Notes: a model not told the origin generated them from the sequence alone. DNA of 43,509 nt from an uncultured Bacteroidales bacterium (GCA_947074105.1 CAMTON010000026.1:1-43509), one strand, 5' to 3'; positions 8,471 to 17,760 are shown, counted from the stretch's first letter. Program-made: numbers and translations.

Positions 8471-11400
8471 TTATTTTAAATGATTTGTATACTCCTTAAC
8501 TTCATTTAAAATATTTAGAGCCTTTTCCACTGTATATACTTTCTCTCTAAGAAGATATCTCTTATTCTTATTCTCCTTTATCTGAGTTTCCTTAGGATGA
8601 TTCTGTAAATAGGAGAGAAGAGCTCCGAATTCTTCCGACTGAAAATACTGTTCATTATTACCGGAAAGGAAATACAGATATAGTTTATCGTTTTTTAGCA
8701 TCACTTTCTCAATACCAAGACTTTTAGCCATGATACGAAGATTGACAATCCTGATAAGCTCCATACTTTCGTGAGGTATGGTTCCGAAGCGATCTTTTAT
8801 TTTCAGAATGAATTTTTCAATATCTGCTTCCTTGTCAATTGAGTCAAGCTCTTTATATAAAGAAATTCTCTCAGCGGAAGAAGGTATATATTCATTCGGG
8901 AAAAGAAGTTCCATATCAGATTCGACAATACACTCGCTAAGCCATTTGCTGTTGTCCCTTAGTTCATTGCCTTCGACATAAAGATCTGAGAACTCATCAT
9001 TTTTAAGTTCCTCTACAGCTTCCTTAAGTATTTTCTGATATGTTTCATAGCCAAGATCTGCAATAAAACCGCTTTGTTCACCTCCTAGAAGGTTGCCCGC
9101 ACCTCTTATATCAAGATCCTGCATTGCGATATGGATTCCGCTTCCAAGTTCAGAAAAGTTTTCTATCGCCTGAAGTCTGCGTCTTGACTCTGTGCTCAAT
9201 GAATGAAGCGGAGGAGCAAGCAGATAGCAGAATGCCTTTTTATTGCTTCTGCCAACACGTCCCCTTAACTGATGCAATTCGCTCAGTCCGAAATTCTGAG
9301 CATTATTGACAATTATGGTATTTGCATTAGGTATATCGATACCTGATTCAATAATGGTCGTGGACAACAGTACATCATATTCGTGATTGCTGAAGTCGAT
9401 AATATTCTTTTCCAGAGTCTGAGGATCCATTTGTCCGTGACCTATTACGACACGTGCGTCAGGTACAAGCTTTATTATCTGATCTCTTAATTCACCAAGA
9501 TTCTGTACGCGGTTATTTATAAAGAAGACCTGTCCGTTACGGCTCATCTCAAAATTGATAGCTTCTTTTATTATCTCATCGTCAAACCGGTGGATTTCAG
9601 TCTGAATCGGAAATCTGTTCGGTGGCGGAGTAGATATAACCGAAAGGTCGCGCGCTCCCATAAGGGAGAACTGTAATGTTCTCGGTATAGGAGTTGCCGT
9701 CATTGTCAGTGTATCGACGTTAGTTTTTATCTGTTTAAGTTTCTCTTTTACCGCAACACCGAATTTCTGTTCTTCATCGATTATCAGAAGACCGAGATCT
9801 TTAAAATGTATATCCTTTCCGATCAGCTTATGAGTACCGATAATTATGTCGGGTTTTCCTTCAGCAAGTGACTGCGTCAGTTTTTTTACATCCGCCGCTT
9901 TTCTCGCTCTTGTCAGATAGTCAATTTCAACAGGGAAATCTTTAAGCCTTTCTTTAAATGTCTTATAATGCTGAAAAGCCAATACAGTAGTCGGTACAAG
10001 TACCGCAACTTGTTTTCCGTCGCACACAGCTTTAAATGCAGCACGAATAGCAATTTCCGTTTTCCCGAATCCTACATCGCCACAAATAAGTCGATCCATA
10101 GGTTTCGGATTTTCCATATCTTTTTTTACTTCCACTGTAGAAGTATACTGGTCCGGAGTATCTTCATAAATAAACGAGGCTTCCAATTCCTGCTGAAGAA
10201 ATGAGTCCGGAGAAAATGAATGTCCGCGTTCGTCTTTTCTTTTTGCGTAAAGACGGATAAGATCGCGGGCAATGTCTTTCATCTTACTCTTTGTCTTATC
10301 TTTCATTTTCTCCCATGCTCCTGAACCAAGCTTATTGATCTTAGGAGCATGTCCATCTTTCGCTCTGTATTTTGCCAGTTTATGAAGAGAATGTATATTG
10401 ACAAAAAGGATATCGTCGTTAAGATAGATAAGCTTGATCACTTCCTGTGTCTTTCCGTTAACAGGCATTCTTACAAGCCCTCCGAATTTTGCTACTCCGT
10501 GATCTACATGAACTATATAATCGCCAATCTCAAACTGATTAAGTTCCTTAAGTGAAATAGCAAGTTTGCCGCTTCTTGCTTTATCACTTTTAAGATTGTA
10601 TTTATGGAAACGGTCGAATATCTGATGATCCGTAAAATAGCAGCATGCCATATCCTCGTCTACAAACCCCTCATGCAGAGTTTTTATTACTGGAGTAAAA
10701 CTGATATCGTCATTACGGTCTTCAAAAATTGCCTTGATCCTGTCTATCTGCTTTTCATTGTCACTAAGGATGTATATTTTGTAACCTTTGCTTATATAAT
10801 CTTTAAATGATTGAGCCACAAGATCGAAATTCTTGTGGAACATAGGTTGTAATGATGTATGAAATTCTATTGTGGAGGGTGTGGAAGAAAATGATTTGGG
10901 CCCGAATTCTATTCTTTTAAAAGAAAATAGTTCTCGTGCAAATTTATCACCGTCCACAAGCTTTGTCTTTATAGTAAGGTCGCCTTCTTCAGATATAAGA
11001 AGCTGTTCGGATATATCTTCATTAACAATCGCTTTCACTCTTTCGCAGATCCATGCCATATCTTTGAATCCAAGCAAAGTGTCGGGTGATATAAATTCCA
11101 GAAGCGATACCCCTGTAGCTTCATTTGACTGAAGATTAGGAATAATGAATATTTCGTCAAGTTTTTCTTTGGAAAGCTGCGAGTCGATTTCAAATATCCT
11201 TATGCTGTCTACTTCATCTCCAAAGAAGTCGATACGGAAAGGCAGGTCATTGGAAAATGAATAAACATCTATGATTGATCCTCTCTGTGCATATTGTCCC
11301 GGCTCATATACATAGTCTACACGTTGAAATCCGAATTCAAATAATACTTCGGATACGAATATAGGATTGATTTTCTCACCTCGGCTTATTCTGAGAGTCT

Positions 11401-11830
11401 TGTCGGAAAGAGTCTTCTGTGATACTACTTTTTCGGCCAGCGCATCGGGATAGGTGACTATCATTACAGGTTGTTGCTGTTTCAGCCTGTTTAGGACCTC
11501 TGTTCTCAGGATTTCCGAAGCACCGTCTATCTGACCGTATTTAATCGCTCTCTTATAAGCTGAAGGGAAAAAAAGAATATTCTCAGTTCCGGAAATCTGA
11601 GTCAGGTCATGGAAGAAATATCCGGCCTCTTCAAGGTCATTAAGAACGAAAATATACTGATTCTTATTTTTATTTACTTTTTCATCTATAAGAGGTGCAA
11701 GAAATGCAGCTGCCGCCGATCCTTTAAGTCCTGAAAGAAAGACCGACTGTTCGTTATTGTTAATCAGCTTCTCAAGTGCCGCAAATCGTGGCTTCGAAAT
11801 AATATAGGAGGTTAAATCTTTACTCTGCAT
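8471..11830 (-). CDS. mfd: transcription-repair coupling factor Mfd
   Basis: ATP-dependent translocase that pushes stalled RNA polymerase off DNA at lesions and recruits UvrA for nucleotide excision repair. At 1119 residues it has family length. The N-terminal UvrB-like module is followed by the RNA-polymerase-interacting domain (HVDHGVAKFGGL), then the helicase motor with Walker A GDVGFGKTE (about 585), DEEQ box (about 686), motif III TATPIPRTL and motif VI QLRGRVGRS, and the C-terminal TRCF domain. The ATG at 11830 gives the conserved start. It is first in the probable mfd-kinase-kinase operon and is divergent from htrA across the long spacer with the 22-nt array. Confidence 0.98.
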   Translation of the reverse strand: MQSKDLTSYIISKPRFAALEKLINNNEQSVFLSGLKGSAAAAFLAPLIDEKVNKNKNQYIFVLNDLEEAGYFFHDLTQISGTENILFFPSAYKRAIKYGQIDGASEILRTEVLNRLKQQQPVMIVTYPDALAEKVVSQKTLSDKTLRISRGEKINPIFVSEVLFEFGFQRVDYVYEPGQYAQRGSIIDVYSFSNDLPFRIDFFGDEVDSIRIFEIDSQLSKEKLDEIFIIPNLQSNEATGVSLLEFISPDTLLGFKDMAWICERVKAIVNEDISEQLLISEEGDLTIKTKLVDGDKFARELFSFKRIEFGPKSFSSTPSTIEFHTSLQPMFHKNFDLVAQSFKDYISKGYKIYILSDNEKQIDRIKAIFEDRNDDISFTPVIKTLHEGFVDEDMACCYFTDHQIFDRFHKYNLKSDKARSGKLAISLKELNQFEIGDYIVHVDHGVAKFGGLVRMPVNGKTQEVIKLIYLNDDILFVNIHSLHKLAKYRAKDGHAPKINKLGSGAWEKMKDKTKSKMKDIARDLIRLYAKRKDERGHSFSPDSFLQQELEASFIYEDTPDQYTSTVEVKKDMENPKPMDRLICGDVGFGKTEIAIRAAFKAVCDGKQVAVLVPTTVLAFQHYKTFKERLKDFPVEIDYLTRARKAADVKKLTQSLAEGKPDIIIGTHKLIGKDIHFKDLGLLIIDEEQKFGVAVKEKLKQIKTNVDTLTMTATPIPRTLQFSLMGARDLSVISTPPPNRFPIQTEIHRFDDEIIKEAINFEMSRNGQVFFINNRVQNLGELRDQIIKLVPDARVVIGHGQMDPQTLEKNIIDFSNHEYDVLLSTTIIESGIDIPNANTIIVNNAQNFGLSELHQLRGRVGRSNKKAFCYLLAPPLHSLSTESRRRLQAIENFSELGSGIHIAMQDLDIRGAGNLLGGEQSGFIADLGYETYQKILKEAVEELKNDEFSDLYVEGNELRDNSKWLSECIVESDMELLFPNEYIPSSAERISLYKELDSIDKEADIEKFILKIKDRFGTIPHESMELIRIVNLRIMAKSLGIEKVMLKNDKLYLYFLSGNNEQYFQSEEFGALLSYLQNHPKETQIKENKNKRYLLREKVYTVEKALNILNEVKEYTNHLK

Positions 11831-11855
11831 TTAAGAATATTTTTTATATATAATA

Positions 11856-11863
11856 CAAAGTTA
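11856..11863 (-). promoter_or_regulatory. mfd: -7 element of a candidate mfd promoter
   Basis: The minus strand reads TAACTTTG, an exact TAnnTTTG match, 26 nt before the mfd ATG. No good -33 TTTG is seen at the proper distance, so support rests on the -7 box alone. The predicted leader is only about 20 nt. Confidence 0.4.
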
Positions 11864-11947
11864 TCAGTTTTTATTATTAACGATTCAGTTCTTAGTTTAA
11901 TGAATTTAAAAAACTCATTTTTTCTATAACAGGATTATTCTGCTTTT

Positions 11948-12048
11948 TATGACAAGACGTACACTTGTCATATTGCAACTGTACACTTGCAATATTGTCA
12001 TCGGACGATGGTAATATAACAACTGTACACTTTTTTATCACAGTTGTT
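11948..12048. repeat. array of four 22-nt-spaced palindromic units (GTACACTT core)
   Basis: Units begin near 11949, 11971, 11993 and 12015. The core GTACAC recurs at 11959, 11981 and 12025 (spacing 22 and 44); the third unit has diverged (GGACGA at 12003). Each unit is an inverted repeat: 9-bp arms at 11948-11956/11964-11972, 9-bp arms at 11970-11978/11987-11995, a 10-bp stem with two G-U pairs at 11994-12003/12006-12015, and 9-bp arms at 12018-12026/12040-12048. The arm sequences differ between units yet stay complementary. The spacing of about two helical turns suits binding of dimeric proteins on one DNA face; a series of RNA hairpins is the alternative. Function unknown. Confidence 0.7.
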
Positions 12049-12387
12049 CACAAAACGGAACTTTTAATCATATTCTTATTAAGACTTATAAAGATTGATA
12101 TGTACTTTTTAAACCTGAAGTATGTTTAGTGTTAAATAATAATAACAAAGTGTTGTTTTTTATAGGATAGGATAATAAAATATTAAGAATATGTGTTTAT
12201 TTAGTACTTGTTATTGCAAGGTACTAAAATAGTCATGTGAGAGCCTTATGAAAATGCAATACTTAAAAATAATTATAGATATAAAAATTGTTATGAAAAA
12301 AATGAATAAAATAAAGTTTCAATTTGTTTAATCATTGTAAATGTTAGAATAATAAGTAATTAAAAAACAAGATAAAAAGTATAGATT

Positions 12388-13890
12388 ATGAAAAATTACG
12401 GTAAACAATTAATATATTTTGGTGCTGTAGCCTTAGTGAGTGCAGGTGTAAGTGCCGGTACATTTAAATTTCTTGAAAGACGCGGAGGGGAGATAATCTA
12501 CAATTCCGATTCTACTCAGATATTTGCAAAACCGGTAGGTTATACTCTGACAAATCATACCCAGGCATTTGAAACAGACTTCACAGACGCTGCAGAGCGA
12601 ACTGTAAATGCAGTAGTGCATATCAAATCAACAGTGAAATCCAGTGATGCCGTTTCATCGGGAGACCCTTTCTTTGACTTGTTTTTTGGTAACAGACAGC
12701 GTAATCAGACTAAACCACAGGAAAAAGTAGGTTATGGTTCTGGGGTTATTATTTCGTCTGACGGATATATCGTTACAAATAATCACGTTATCGACAGCTC
12801 TGATGATATAGAGATTATTATGAATAATAATAAGAAGTATAAAGCGGTATTAATAGGTACGGATCCGACAACAGATATTGCGCTTCTTAAGGTTGAGGCC
12901 GAAGGGTTGCCGGTTATAAATTTCGGAGATTCTGATGCCCTTAAAGTAGGAGAATGGGTTCTTGCTGTCGGTAATCCGTTCATGCTGAACTCGACTGTTA
13001 CAGCCGGAATTGTCAGTGCTAAAGCCAGGAGTATAGGTATTATAAGCGGTCAGAGAAATCATATGGGAATAGAATCCTTTATACAGACTGATGCAGCTGT
13101 TAATCCCGGAAATAGTGGAGGAGCTCTTGTGAATCTTAAAGGAGACCTTGTGGGAATAAATACGGCAATATTCTCACAGACAGGTAATTATGCTGGTTAT
13201 TCATTTGCCGTTCCTTCTAGTATTGTAAGCAAAGTAGTTACTGACCTTAAACAATTTGGTACTGTACAACGTGCCGTTCTTGGTATTGAGATTGCTGAAA
13301 TGACAGATGAACTTTCAAAAGAGAAGAATCTTAATCTTATTGAAGGAATTTATGTTCACGGTGTAAAAGATAACGGAGCAGCAGCGCTGGCAGGAATAAA
13401 AGACGGTGATATCATTACGGCTATAAATGGTATTAAGGTTAAGACAATCGCTCAGCTTCAGGAACAGGTAAGCCGTTACAGACCGGGCGATAAGATTCAG
13501 GTGACATATGAAAGAAATGGTAACTCAAAATCTGTAGCTGTCGTACTTAAAAACACTATAGGTAATACTGAAGTCGTTAAACAGCAGGGTATCGAGAGTC
13601 TTGGTGCTTCCTTTAAAGAACCGAGCAGTGCCGATAAAAGTAAACTTGCTATAAGATACGGTGTGCAGGTCGAATCGGTTTCTGACGGTAAATTCAAGCA
13701 GGCAGGAGTAAAAGAGGGCTTTATTATTATGAAGATTAATGATATTAGGGTAAATTCGCCAAAAGATGTCGATAAAATATATAAGGATCTTACTTCAAGT
13801 AAAAGAGCAGACAGGGAACCGGTGATGTTTATAGCGGGAATTTATCCTAACGGAAAGACTGCTTACTATGCGATTGACGTTTCAAAATAG
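12388..13890 (+). CDS. htrA: HtrA/DegP-family periplasmic serine protease
   Basis: Trypsin-like protease and chaperone of the envelope that degrades misfolded exported proteins. Residues 8-24 form an uncleaved-anchor or signal segment. The protease domain (about 65-260) carries the complete triad: His133 in TNNHVID, Asp163 in TTDIALLKV and Ser243 in NPGNSGGAL. Two PDZ domains follow (about 280-385, with GDIITAINGIKV, and about 400-495, with GFIIMKINDIRV). The length of 500 residues matches two-PDZ DegP proteins. It lies upstream of rpoD on the same strand, separated by about 300 nt with a hairpin, and is divergent from mfd. It is probably stress-regulated, but no sigma-E-like site was recognised. 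Confidence 0.95.
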   Translation: MKNYGKQLIYFGAVALVSAGVSAGTFKFLERRGGEIIYNSDSTQIFAKPVGYTLTNHTQAFETDFTDAAERTVNAVVHIKSTVKSSDAVSSGDPFFDLFFGNRQRNQTKPQEKVGYGSGVIISSDGYIVTNNHVIDSSDDIEIIMNNNKKYKAVLIGTDPTTDIALLKVEAEGLPVINFGDSDALKVGEWVLAVGNPFMLNSTVTAGIVSAKARSIGIISGQRNHMGIESFIQTDAAVNPGNSGGALVNLKGDLVGINTAIFSQTGNYAGYSFAVPSSIVSKVVTDLKQFGTVQRAVLGIEIAEMTDELSKEKNLNLIEGIYVHGVKDNGAAALAGIKDGDIITAINGIKVKTIAQLQEQVSRYRPGDKIQVTYERNGNSKSVAVVLKNTIGNTEVVKQQGIESLGASFKEPSSADKSKLAIRYGVQVESVSDGKFKQAGVKEGFIIMKINDIRVNSPKDVDKIYKDLTSSKRADREPVMFIAGIYPNGKTAYYAIDVSK

Positions 13891-14194
13891 TTAACAATAT
13901 TTAATCAAATATTATTTATAGAACAAATAATTTTCTGTTACTTAGCGTCGAAAAGTGTGGTATCACACGACAATAATTATTAAGAAAAAGTGCAAGTATT
14001 TAAAGACGGAGTGTAATATTCTGAAATTCAATGTTTAAATTTAGAAAATTGAGATATTGTACAAACAATCAGATATAAATGATGTTTTTTATAAAGGAGC
14101 AGATAATATAAATAGTTATATTATCTGCCTCTGTCTATAAAGAAAGTATTATATAATAAGAAGTTGCATCAATGCTCCAAATCATAATTGTGGA
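13891..14194 (+). other. spacer between htrA and rpoD
   Basis: No ORF. It contains a small GTGTG/CACAC hairpin (13955-13968) after htrA and the strong 13-bp hairpin at 14099-14128. Nothing else is recognised. Confidence 0.6.
14099..14128. repeat. perfect 13-bp inverted repeat upstream of rpoD
   Basis: Arms GCAGATAATATAA (14099-14111) and TTATATTATCTGC (14116-14128) flank a 4-nt loop. No U-tract follows on the plus strand, so a simple intrinsic terminator is unlikely; on the minus strand TCCTTTATAAAAAAC follows, also without a run of T. It lies 67 nt before the rpoD ATG, so it may be a leader hairpin or a protein-binding dyad controlling the sigma factor gene. Confidence 0.55.
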
Positions 14195-15055
14195 ATGAGA
14201 CAATTAAAAATAACAAAATCGATTACAAATAGAGAGAGTGCCTCTCTGGACAAGTATCTTCAAGAGATTGGACGTGAAGACCTTATTACTGTTGAAGAGG
14301 AAGTAGAATTAGCCCAGCGCATTAAAAAAGGAGATAGAATTGCCCTTGAAAAGCTGACAAGAGCAAATCTTAGATTCGTTGTTTCGGTAGCAAAACAATA
14401 TCAGAATCAGGGTTTGAGTTTGCCGGATTTGATCAATGAAGGTAATCTAGGGCTTATAAAAGCCGCAGAAAAATTTGATGAAACGCGTGGATTTAAATTC
14501 ATTTCTTATGCAGTATGGTGGATCAGACAGTCGATTCTTCAGGCTCTAGCAGAGCAATCAAGAATTGTCAGACTTCCGTTAAACCAGGTTGGGTCTTTGA
14601 ATAAGATCAGCAAGGCATTTTCGAAATTTGAACAGGAAAACGAAAGAAAGCCTTCTCCGGAAGAGCTTGCTGACGAACTGGACATCCCGGTTGACAAGAT
14701 TTCTGATACTTTGAAAGTTTCAGGACGTCATATTTCTGTTGATGCTCCTTTCGTAGAAGGAGAGGACAACAGCCTTCTGGATGTTTTGGTAAATGACGAT
14801 TCTCCTATCGCAGACAGATCATTGATCAATGAGTCTCTTGCAAAAGAAATTGACAGAGCTCTTCAGACACTTGCGGATAGAGAGAGAGACATTATCAGAA
14901 TGTTTTTCGGAATTGGTTGCCAGGAAATGACTCTTGAGGAAATCGGAGATAAATTCGGTCTTACACGTGAACGAGTACGTCAGATCAAAGAAAAAGCAAT
15001 CAGAAAATTGCGTCAGAAATCAAGAAGTGATTTATTGAAGTCATATCTTGGATAA
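14195..15055 (+). CDS. rpoD: primary sigma factor RpoD (sigma-ABfr type)
   Basis: Housekeeping RNA polymerase sigma factor. At 286 residues it is short because Bacteroidota primary sigmas lack region 1.1 and the non-conserved insert. The sequence begins [20 protein letters not shown], the usual start in this phylum. It shows region 1.2 ([12 protein letters not shown]), region 2 with the RpoD box ([19 protein letters not shown]) and the -10-recognition helix ([15 protein letters not shown]), region 3, and region 4.2 ([18 protein letters not shown]). This factor recognises the TAnnTTTG -7 boxes seen elsewhere in the window. A strong terminator follows. Confidence 0.98.
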   Translation: MRQLKITKSITNRESASLDKYLQEIGREDLITVEEEVELAQRIKKGDRIALEKLTRANLRFVVSVAKQYQNQGLSLPDLINEGNLGLIKAAEKFDETRGFKFISYAVWWIRQSILQALAEQSRIVRLPLNQVGSLNKISKAFSKFEQENERKPSPEELADELDIPVDKISDTLKVSGRHISVDAPFVEGEDNSLLDVLVNDDSPIADRSLINESLAKEIDRALQTLADRERDIIRMFFGIGCQEMTLEEIGDKFGLTRERVRQIKEKAIRKLRQKSRSDLLKSYLG

Positions 15056-15085
15056 TGATAAAAATATGATTTTTATGATATTGAG

Positions 15086-15120
15086 AAGAGAGTGGGAATT
15101 ATCCTGCTCTCTTTTTTATT
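15086..15120 (+). terminator. intrinsic terminator of rpoD
   Basis: A 12-bp stem with two G-U pairs (15086-15097 with 15102-15113), ATTA loop, followed by a run of seven T. Classic rho-independent terminator, 30 nt after the rpoD stop. Confidence 0.85.
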
Positions 15121-15210
15121 ATATATACAATCATTCTTCTTCTTATTTATATCTAAAATCTATAAATGGAGAATCACTTGGTTAGTTGCTTCACGCCGGA
15201 TATATAAAAG

Positions 15211-15258
15211 AAAAGGAACCGTCGAATGCATTATTACGTGCATTCAGCGATTCCTTTT
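15211..15258. terminator. long imperfect hairpin between convergent genes
   Basis: Two 20-nt arms (15211-15230 and 15239-15258) pair along nearly their whole length: AAAAGGAA/TTCCTTTT outside and AATGCA/TGCATT inside, with two mismatches between. A/T runs on both sides fit a bidirectional terminator between rpoD and the DUF3332-type gene. Confidence 0.55.
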
Positions 15259-15282
15259 ATATTTTATTCTTGTTGGTTTTGA

Positions 15283-15306
15283 TTAAAATAAAATCCGTGG
15301 GGATTT
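15283..15306 (-). terminator. terminator of the DUF3332-type gene
   Basis: On the minus strand AAATCC-CCAC-GGATTT forms a 6-bp stem followed by TATTTTAATC, immediately after the TAA at 15310. Short, but well placed. Confidence 0.5.
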
Positions 15307-15309
15307 ATT

Positions 15310-15849
15310 TTATCTGTTAGCAAAGAATGTGCTGCTTTTAGCAGCCTGCTGAACCAATGCAAGACCAGCCTGGTCAAGAGTGATATTTACAGCATCATTG
15401 TTGATGTAAAGTACTGCATTGTTTTCATCAAGAAGTGTGATAAGTTTGTAAGTTGAATCTTCGAAACTTACGCTCCATGTTTTAGATCCTTCTTCAAATA
15501 CAAGATCAAGACTTTCTTCAGCATCTGTATTTGTAAGTTTGTATCCGTTTTCCAGTGGCTCAAGAAGGAAGTTTCCGTTTTCTGTTTTGATTTCCTGTGT
15601 TACAGCAGGAGATGCATGGCCTGTCCAGAACTCAATTGTGTTAAATACTAAAGCATCAGCAAGAGCGCAAACTCCATAAACAGGGATGATGCTGAAAGCA
15701 AGGAATACTACTTCGTTAACGAATTTAGTTCCGATTTTCTGATTCCAGTCAAGAACTTTGTTTGTTAGTCTGAAAGGACCTACGCAAGATGTACTTGCAA
15801 TAAGAATTGCTAAAGACGCAGCTAAATAAGCACTTTTTGATTTTCTCAT
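15310..15849 (-). CDS. DUF3332-type lipoprotein/membrane protein
   Basis: A 179-residue protein resembling the DUF3332 family, whose function is unknown. The N-terminus (residues 1-22) is a signal sequence ending in a cysteine (Cys22, SCVGPF), so it is probably a lipoprotein, although the lipobox is weak (STSC). The family hallmark CVGPFRLTNKVLDWN follows. A hydrophobic stretch, VVFLAFSIIPVYGVCALADA, spans about residues 47-66, and the C-terminal half is a beta-rich soluble region (NGNFLLEPLENGYKL). It is transcribed alone, with a terminator hairpin on each side. Family assignment is from memory of the motif and is fairly confident; no role is proposed. Confidence 0.8.
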   Translation of the reverse strand: MRKSKSAYLAASLAILIASTSCVGPFRLTNKVLDWNQKIGTKFVNEVVFLAFSIIPVYGVCALADALVFNTIEFWTGHASPAVTQEIKTENGNFLLEPLENGYKLTNTDAEESLDLVFEEGSKTWSVSFEDSTYKLITLLDENNAVLYINNDAVNITLDQAGLALVQQAAKSSTFFANR

Positions 15850-15909
15850 TTTTTGTTTTTGAATTAATAATTAAAATTATAAGTATGTGTTATCTGAAAA
15901 ATAAAGAGG

Positions 15910-15937
15910 CCGTTCTTATGAAAAGAACGGTCTTTTT
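15910..15937 (-). terminator. terminator hairpin after the acyl-CoA synthetase gene
   Basis: An 8-bp perfect stem CCGTTCTT (15910-15917) with AAGAACGG (15923-15930), extended by weak pairs. On the minus strand CTCTTTATTTTT follows; on plus TCTTTTTATA follows, so it can act both ways. Confidence 0.75.
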
Positions 15938-16003
15938 ATATACTAGATTCAGAATTAAAAATAATTATAAATCTATTTTTATATTTGAATGATGAATTCT
16001 TTA

Positions 16004-17650
16004 TTATTGATAAAGATATCTTTTGATACTGCGTTTAGGTGTTTTTTCAAATTCTTCGTAATGTATCTTTATCTTGGAAATCTGGCTGTATGACGGAAGT
16101 TGAGGATTTAGTGAATTTACGTTTTCCTGCATTTTCTGTTCAATCATGTCTGAAGTAATTCCCTGTTTTTCAGCGTTTTCAAAATCAGGATAAATAAGTG
16201 CAACGATTTTGCCTTCCTGCTCTACGATAAGAGATTCAGCAACGTAAGGCATATTGTTAAGCTGATCTTCAATCTCTTCAGGATATATATTCTGTCCCGA
16301 TGGGCCAAGTATCATATTTTTACTTCTTCCTCTAAGAAACAGGAATCCGTCTTTGTCGATAATTCCCATATCTCCCGTGTTAAGCCATCCATCTTTAAGT
16401 ACTGATTTTGTAGCTTCCTCATTTTTGAAATATCCAAGCATTACATTAGCACCTCTTACATGGACTTCGCCTACAACATTTTCAGGATCATTAGAGTCTA
16501 CTCTTGCTTCCATTCTTTCGACAACTTTTCCGCAAGAAGTATATTTTGCATCTTGCCATGAAGAATAGGAGATAAGAGGACCGCATTCTGTCATTCCGTA
16601 ACCAACAGTATAAGGGAAGTCAATTCTTCTCAGAAACTGTTCTACATCTTTATTAAGTGCCGCGCCTCCGATGATCATTTCCTGAAGGTTACCGCCAAAT
16701 GTTTCGTGAAGTTTTCCTTTTACCTTGTTTAGTAGTTGCTGATCTACGAAAGGAACATGAAGCATAACCTTGATTAATGGTTTGTCAAGAAGAGGGAACA
16801 CCTTTGTTTTAATGATCTTTTCGATAATTAACGGTACTGCAACGATTAACTTTGGCTTGATTTCCGCAAAAGCATCCATTATGATTTTTGGAGAAGGCGT
16901 TCTTGTAAGGAAATGTATATGACCACCTTTCGCAATAGGATGGAGAACTTCGACTGCAAGTCCGTACATATGTGCCATAGGCAGCATAGAGATGAACTTA
17001 TCGCCCGCTTTCAGGAATTTAAGATTTTCAATACAGAATTTGATATTCGACCATATGCTTCTGTAAGGCAGCATAACTCCTTTTGAAAAACCTGTAGAAC
17101 CTGATGTATAGTTTATAAGAGCAAGTTCGTCAGGAGAGTCCTGATGATATTCTACATCAGCAGGAGTAAATCTGTTAGGATATTTTTTGCCGAAAAGTTC
17201 GTTCAAGCGTAGTCTTGAATTTGATATTGCTTCATTTCTTGAAAAAAGAAGTTCAAAATCAACAAGATTTATTGCAGAAACAACATCTTCGATTTTTGAT
17301 TCATTTAGGTTTTCCCATACATTATCACCAGCAAAAAGAATTTTGGCTTCAGAATGATTGATAATATGGTGGATATTATCCGGTTTGAAATCATGCAGGA
17401 TAGGTACAACAACCGCCCCGTAAGTTATAACAGAAATGAATGAAACAGCCCAGTTTGCACTATTACGTCCGCATAGGGCTACTTTGTCACCTTTCTTAAG
17501 ACCAGCAGCCTCAAACATTATATGGATCTTTTCTATCTTTCTTGCAACATCTTTATAAAGATATGTTGAGCCCTTATAATCGGTAAGCGCCGGCATTTCC
17601 CAGTTCTTTTTAATTGATTCCTCAATATACTTATTAAAACTGTCTTGCAT
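16004..17650 (-). CDS. long-chain fatty acid-CoA ligase (AMP-forming)
   Basis: Member of the acyl-adenylate-forming superfamily that activates fatty acids to acyl-CoA at the inner face of the membrane. At 548 residues it has the ATP/AMP motif YTSGSTGFSKGVMLP (about residue 178), the YGMTECGP motif (adenine pocket), LNTGDMGIIDKDGFLFLRGR (motif with the ribose-binding Asp) and the C-terminal hinge SGQNIYPEEIE. The final catalytic lysine is plausibly in TPKRSIKRYL. The pattern resembles FadD-like enzymes more than menaquinone-type MenE, but substrate chain length cannot be read from sequence. It lies between pheS and the DUF3332-type gene, with hairpins on both sides, so it is probably monocistronic. 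Confidence 0.88.
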   Translation of the reverse strand: MQDSFNKYIEESIKKNWEMPALTDYKGSTYLYKDVARKIEKIHIMFEAAGLKKGDKVALCGRNSANWAVSFISVITYGAVVVPILHDFKPDNIHHIINHSEAKILFAGDNVWENLNESKIEDVVSAINLVDFELLFSRNEAISNSRLRLNELFGKKYPNRFTPADVEYHQDSPDELALINYTSGSTGFSKGVMLPYRSIWSNIKFCIENLKFLKAGDKFISMLPMAHMYGLAVEVLHPIAKGGHIHFLTRTPSPKIIMDAFAEIKPKLIVAVPLIIEKIIKTKVFPLLDKPLIKVMLHVPFVDQQLLNKVKGKLHETFGGNLQEMIIGGAALNKDVEQFLRRIDFPYTVGYGMTECGPLISYSSWQDAKYTSCGKVVERMEARVDSNDPENVVGEVHVRGANVMLGYFKNEEATKSVLKDGWLNTGDMGIIDKDGFLFLRGRSKNMILGPSGQNIYPEEIEDQLNNMPYVAESLIVEQEGKIVALIYPDFENAEKQGITSDMIEQKMQENVNSLNPQLPSYSQISKIKIHYEEFEKTPKRSIKRYLYQ

Positions 17651-17706
17651 ATTTATATATGTGTTTGATTTAAAGTGAAGGATATGTTAATTATAAGTCA
17701 AATAAA

Positions 17707-17736
17707 AAAGCGATATGAAAAATATCATACCGCTTT
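17707..17736 (-). terminator. terminator of pheS
   Basis: A 12-bp stem with one A-C mismatch (17707-17718 with 17725-17736). On the minus strand CGCTTTTTTATTTG follows the stem, a good U-tract. It lies 25 nt after the pheS stop. Confidence 0.75.
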
Positions 17737-17760
17737 ATATATTTTTTTCTTGATAAAATC

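Larger units (their letters stand above)
11831..12387. other. 557-nt divergent spacer between mfd and htrA
   Basis: AT-rich and without a convincing ORF. It holds the -7 box of mfd, the array of palindromic 22-nt units (11948-12048), and a hairpin with arms TTAGTAC (12201-12207) and GTACTAA (12221-12227). The last 150 nt before htrA are very A-rich. I find no full consensus promoter for htrA. Confidence 0.7.

Noticed and set aside
11948-12048. CRISPR array
   Set aside because: Units are contiguous 22-nt palindromes without unique spacers, and no cas gene is near.
11948-12048. Iteron-type replication origin
   Set aside because: The 22-nt period recalls plasmid iterons, but there is no initiator gene, no DnaA-box cluster and the flanks are chromosomal housekeeping genes.
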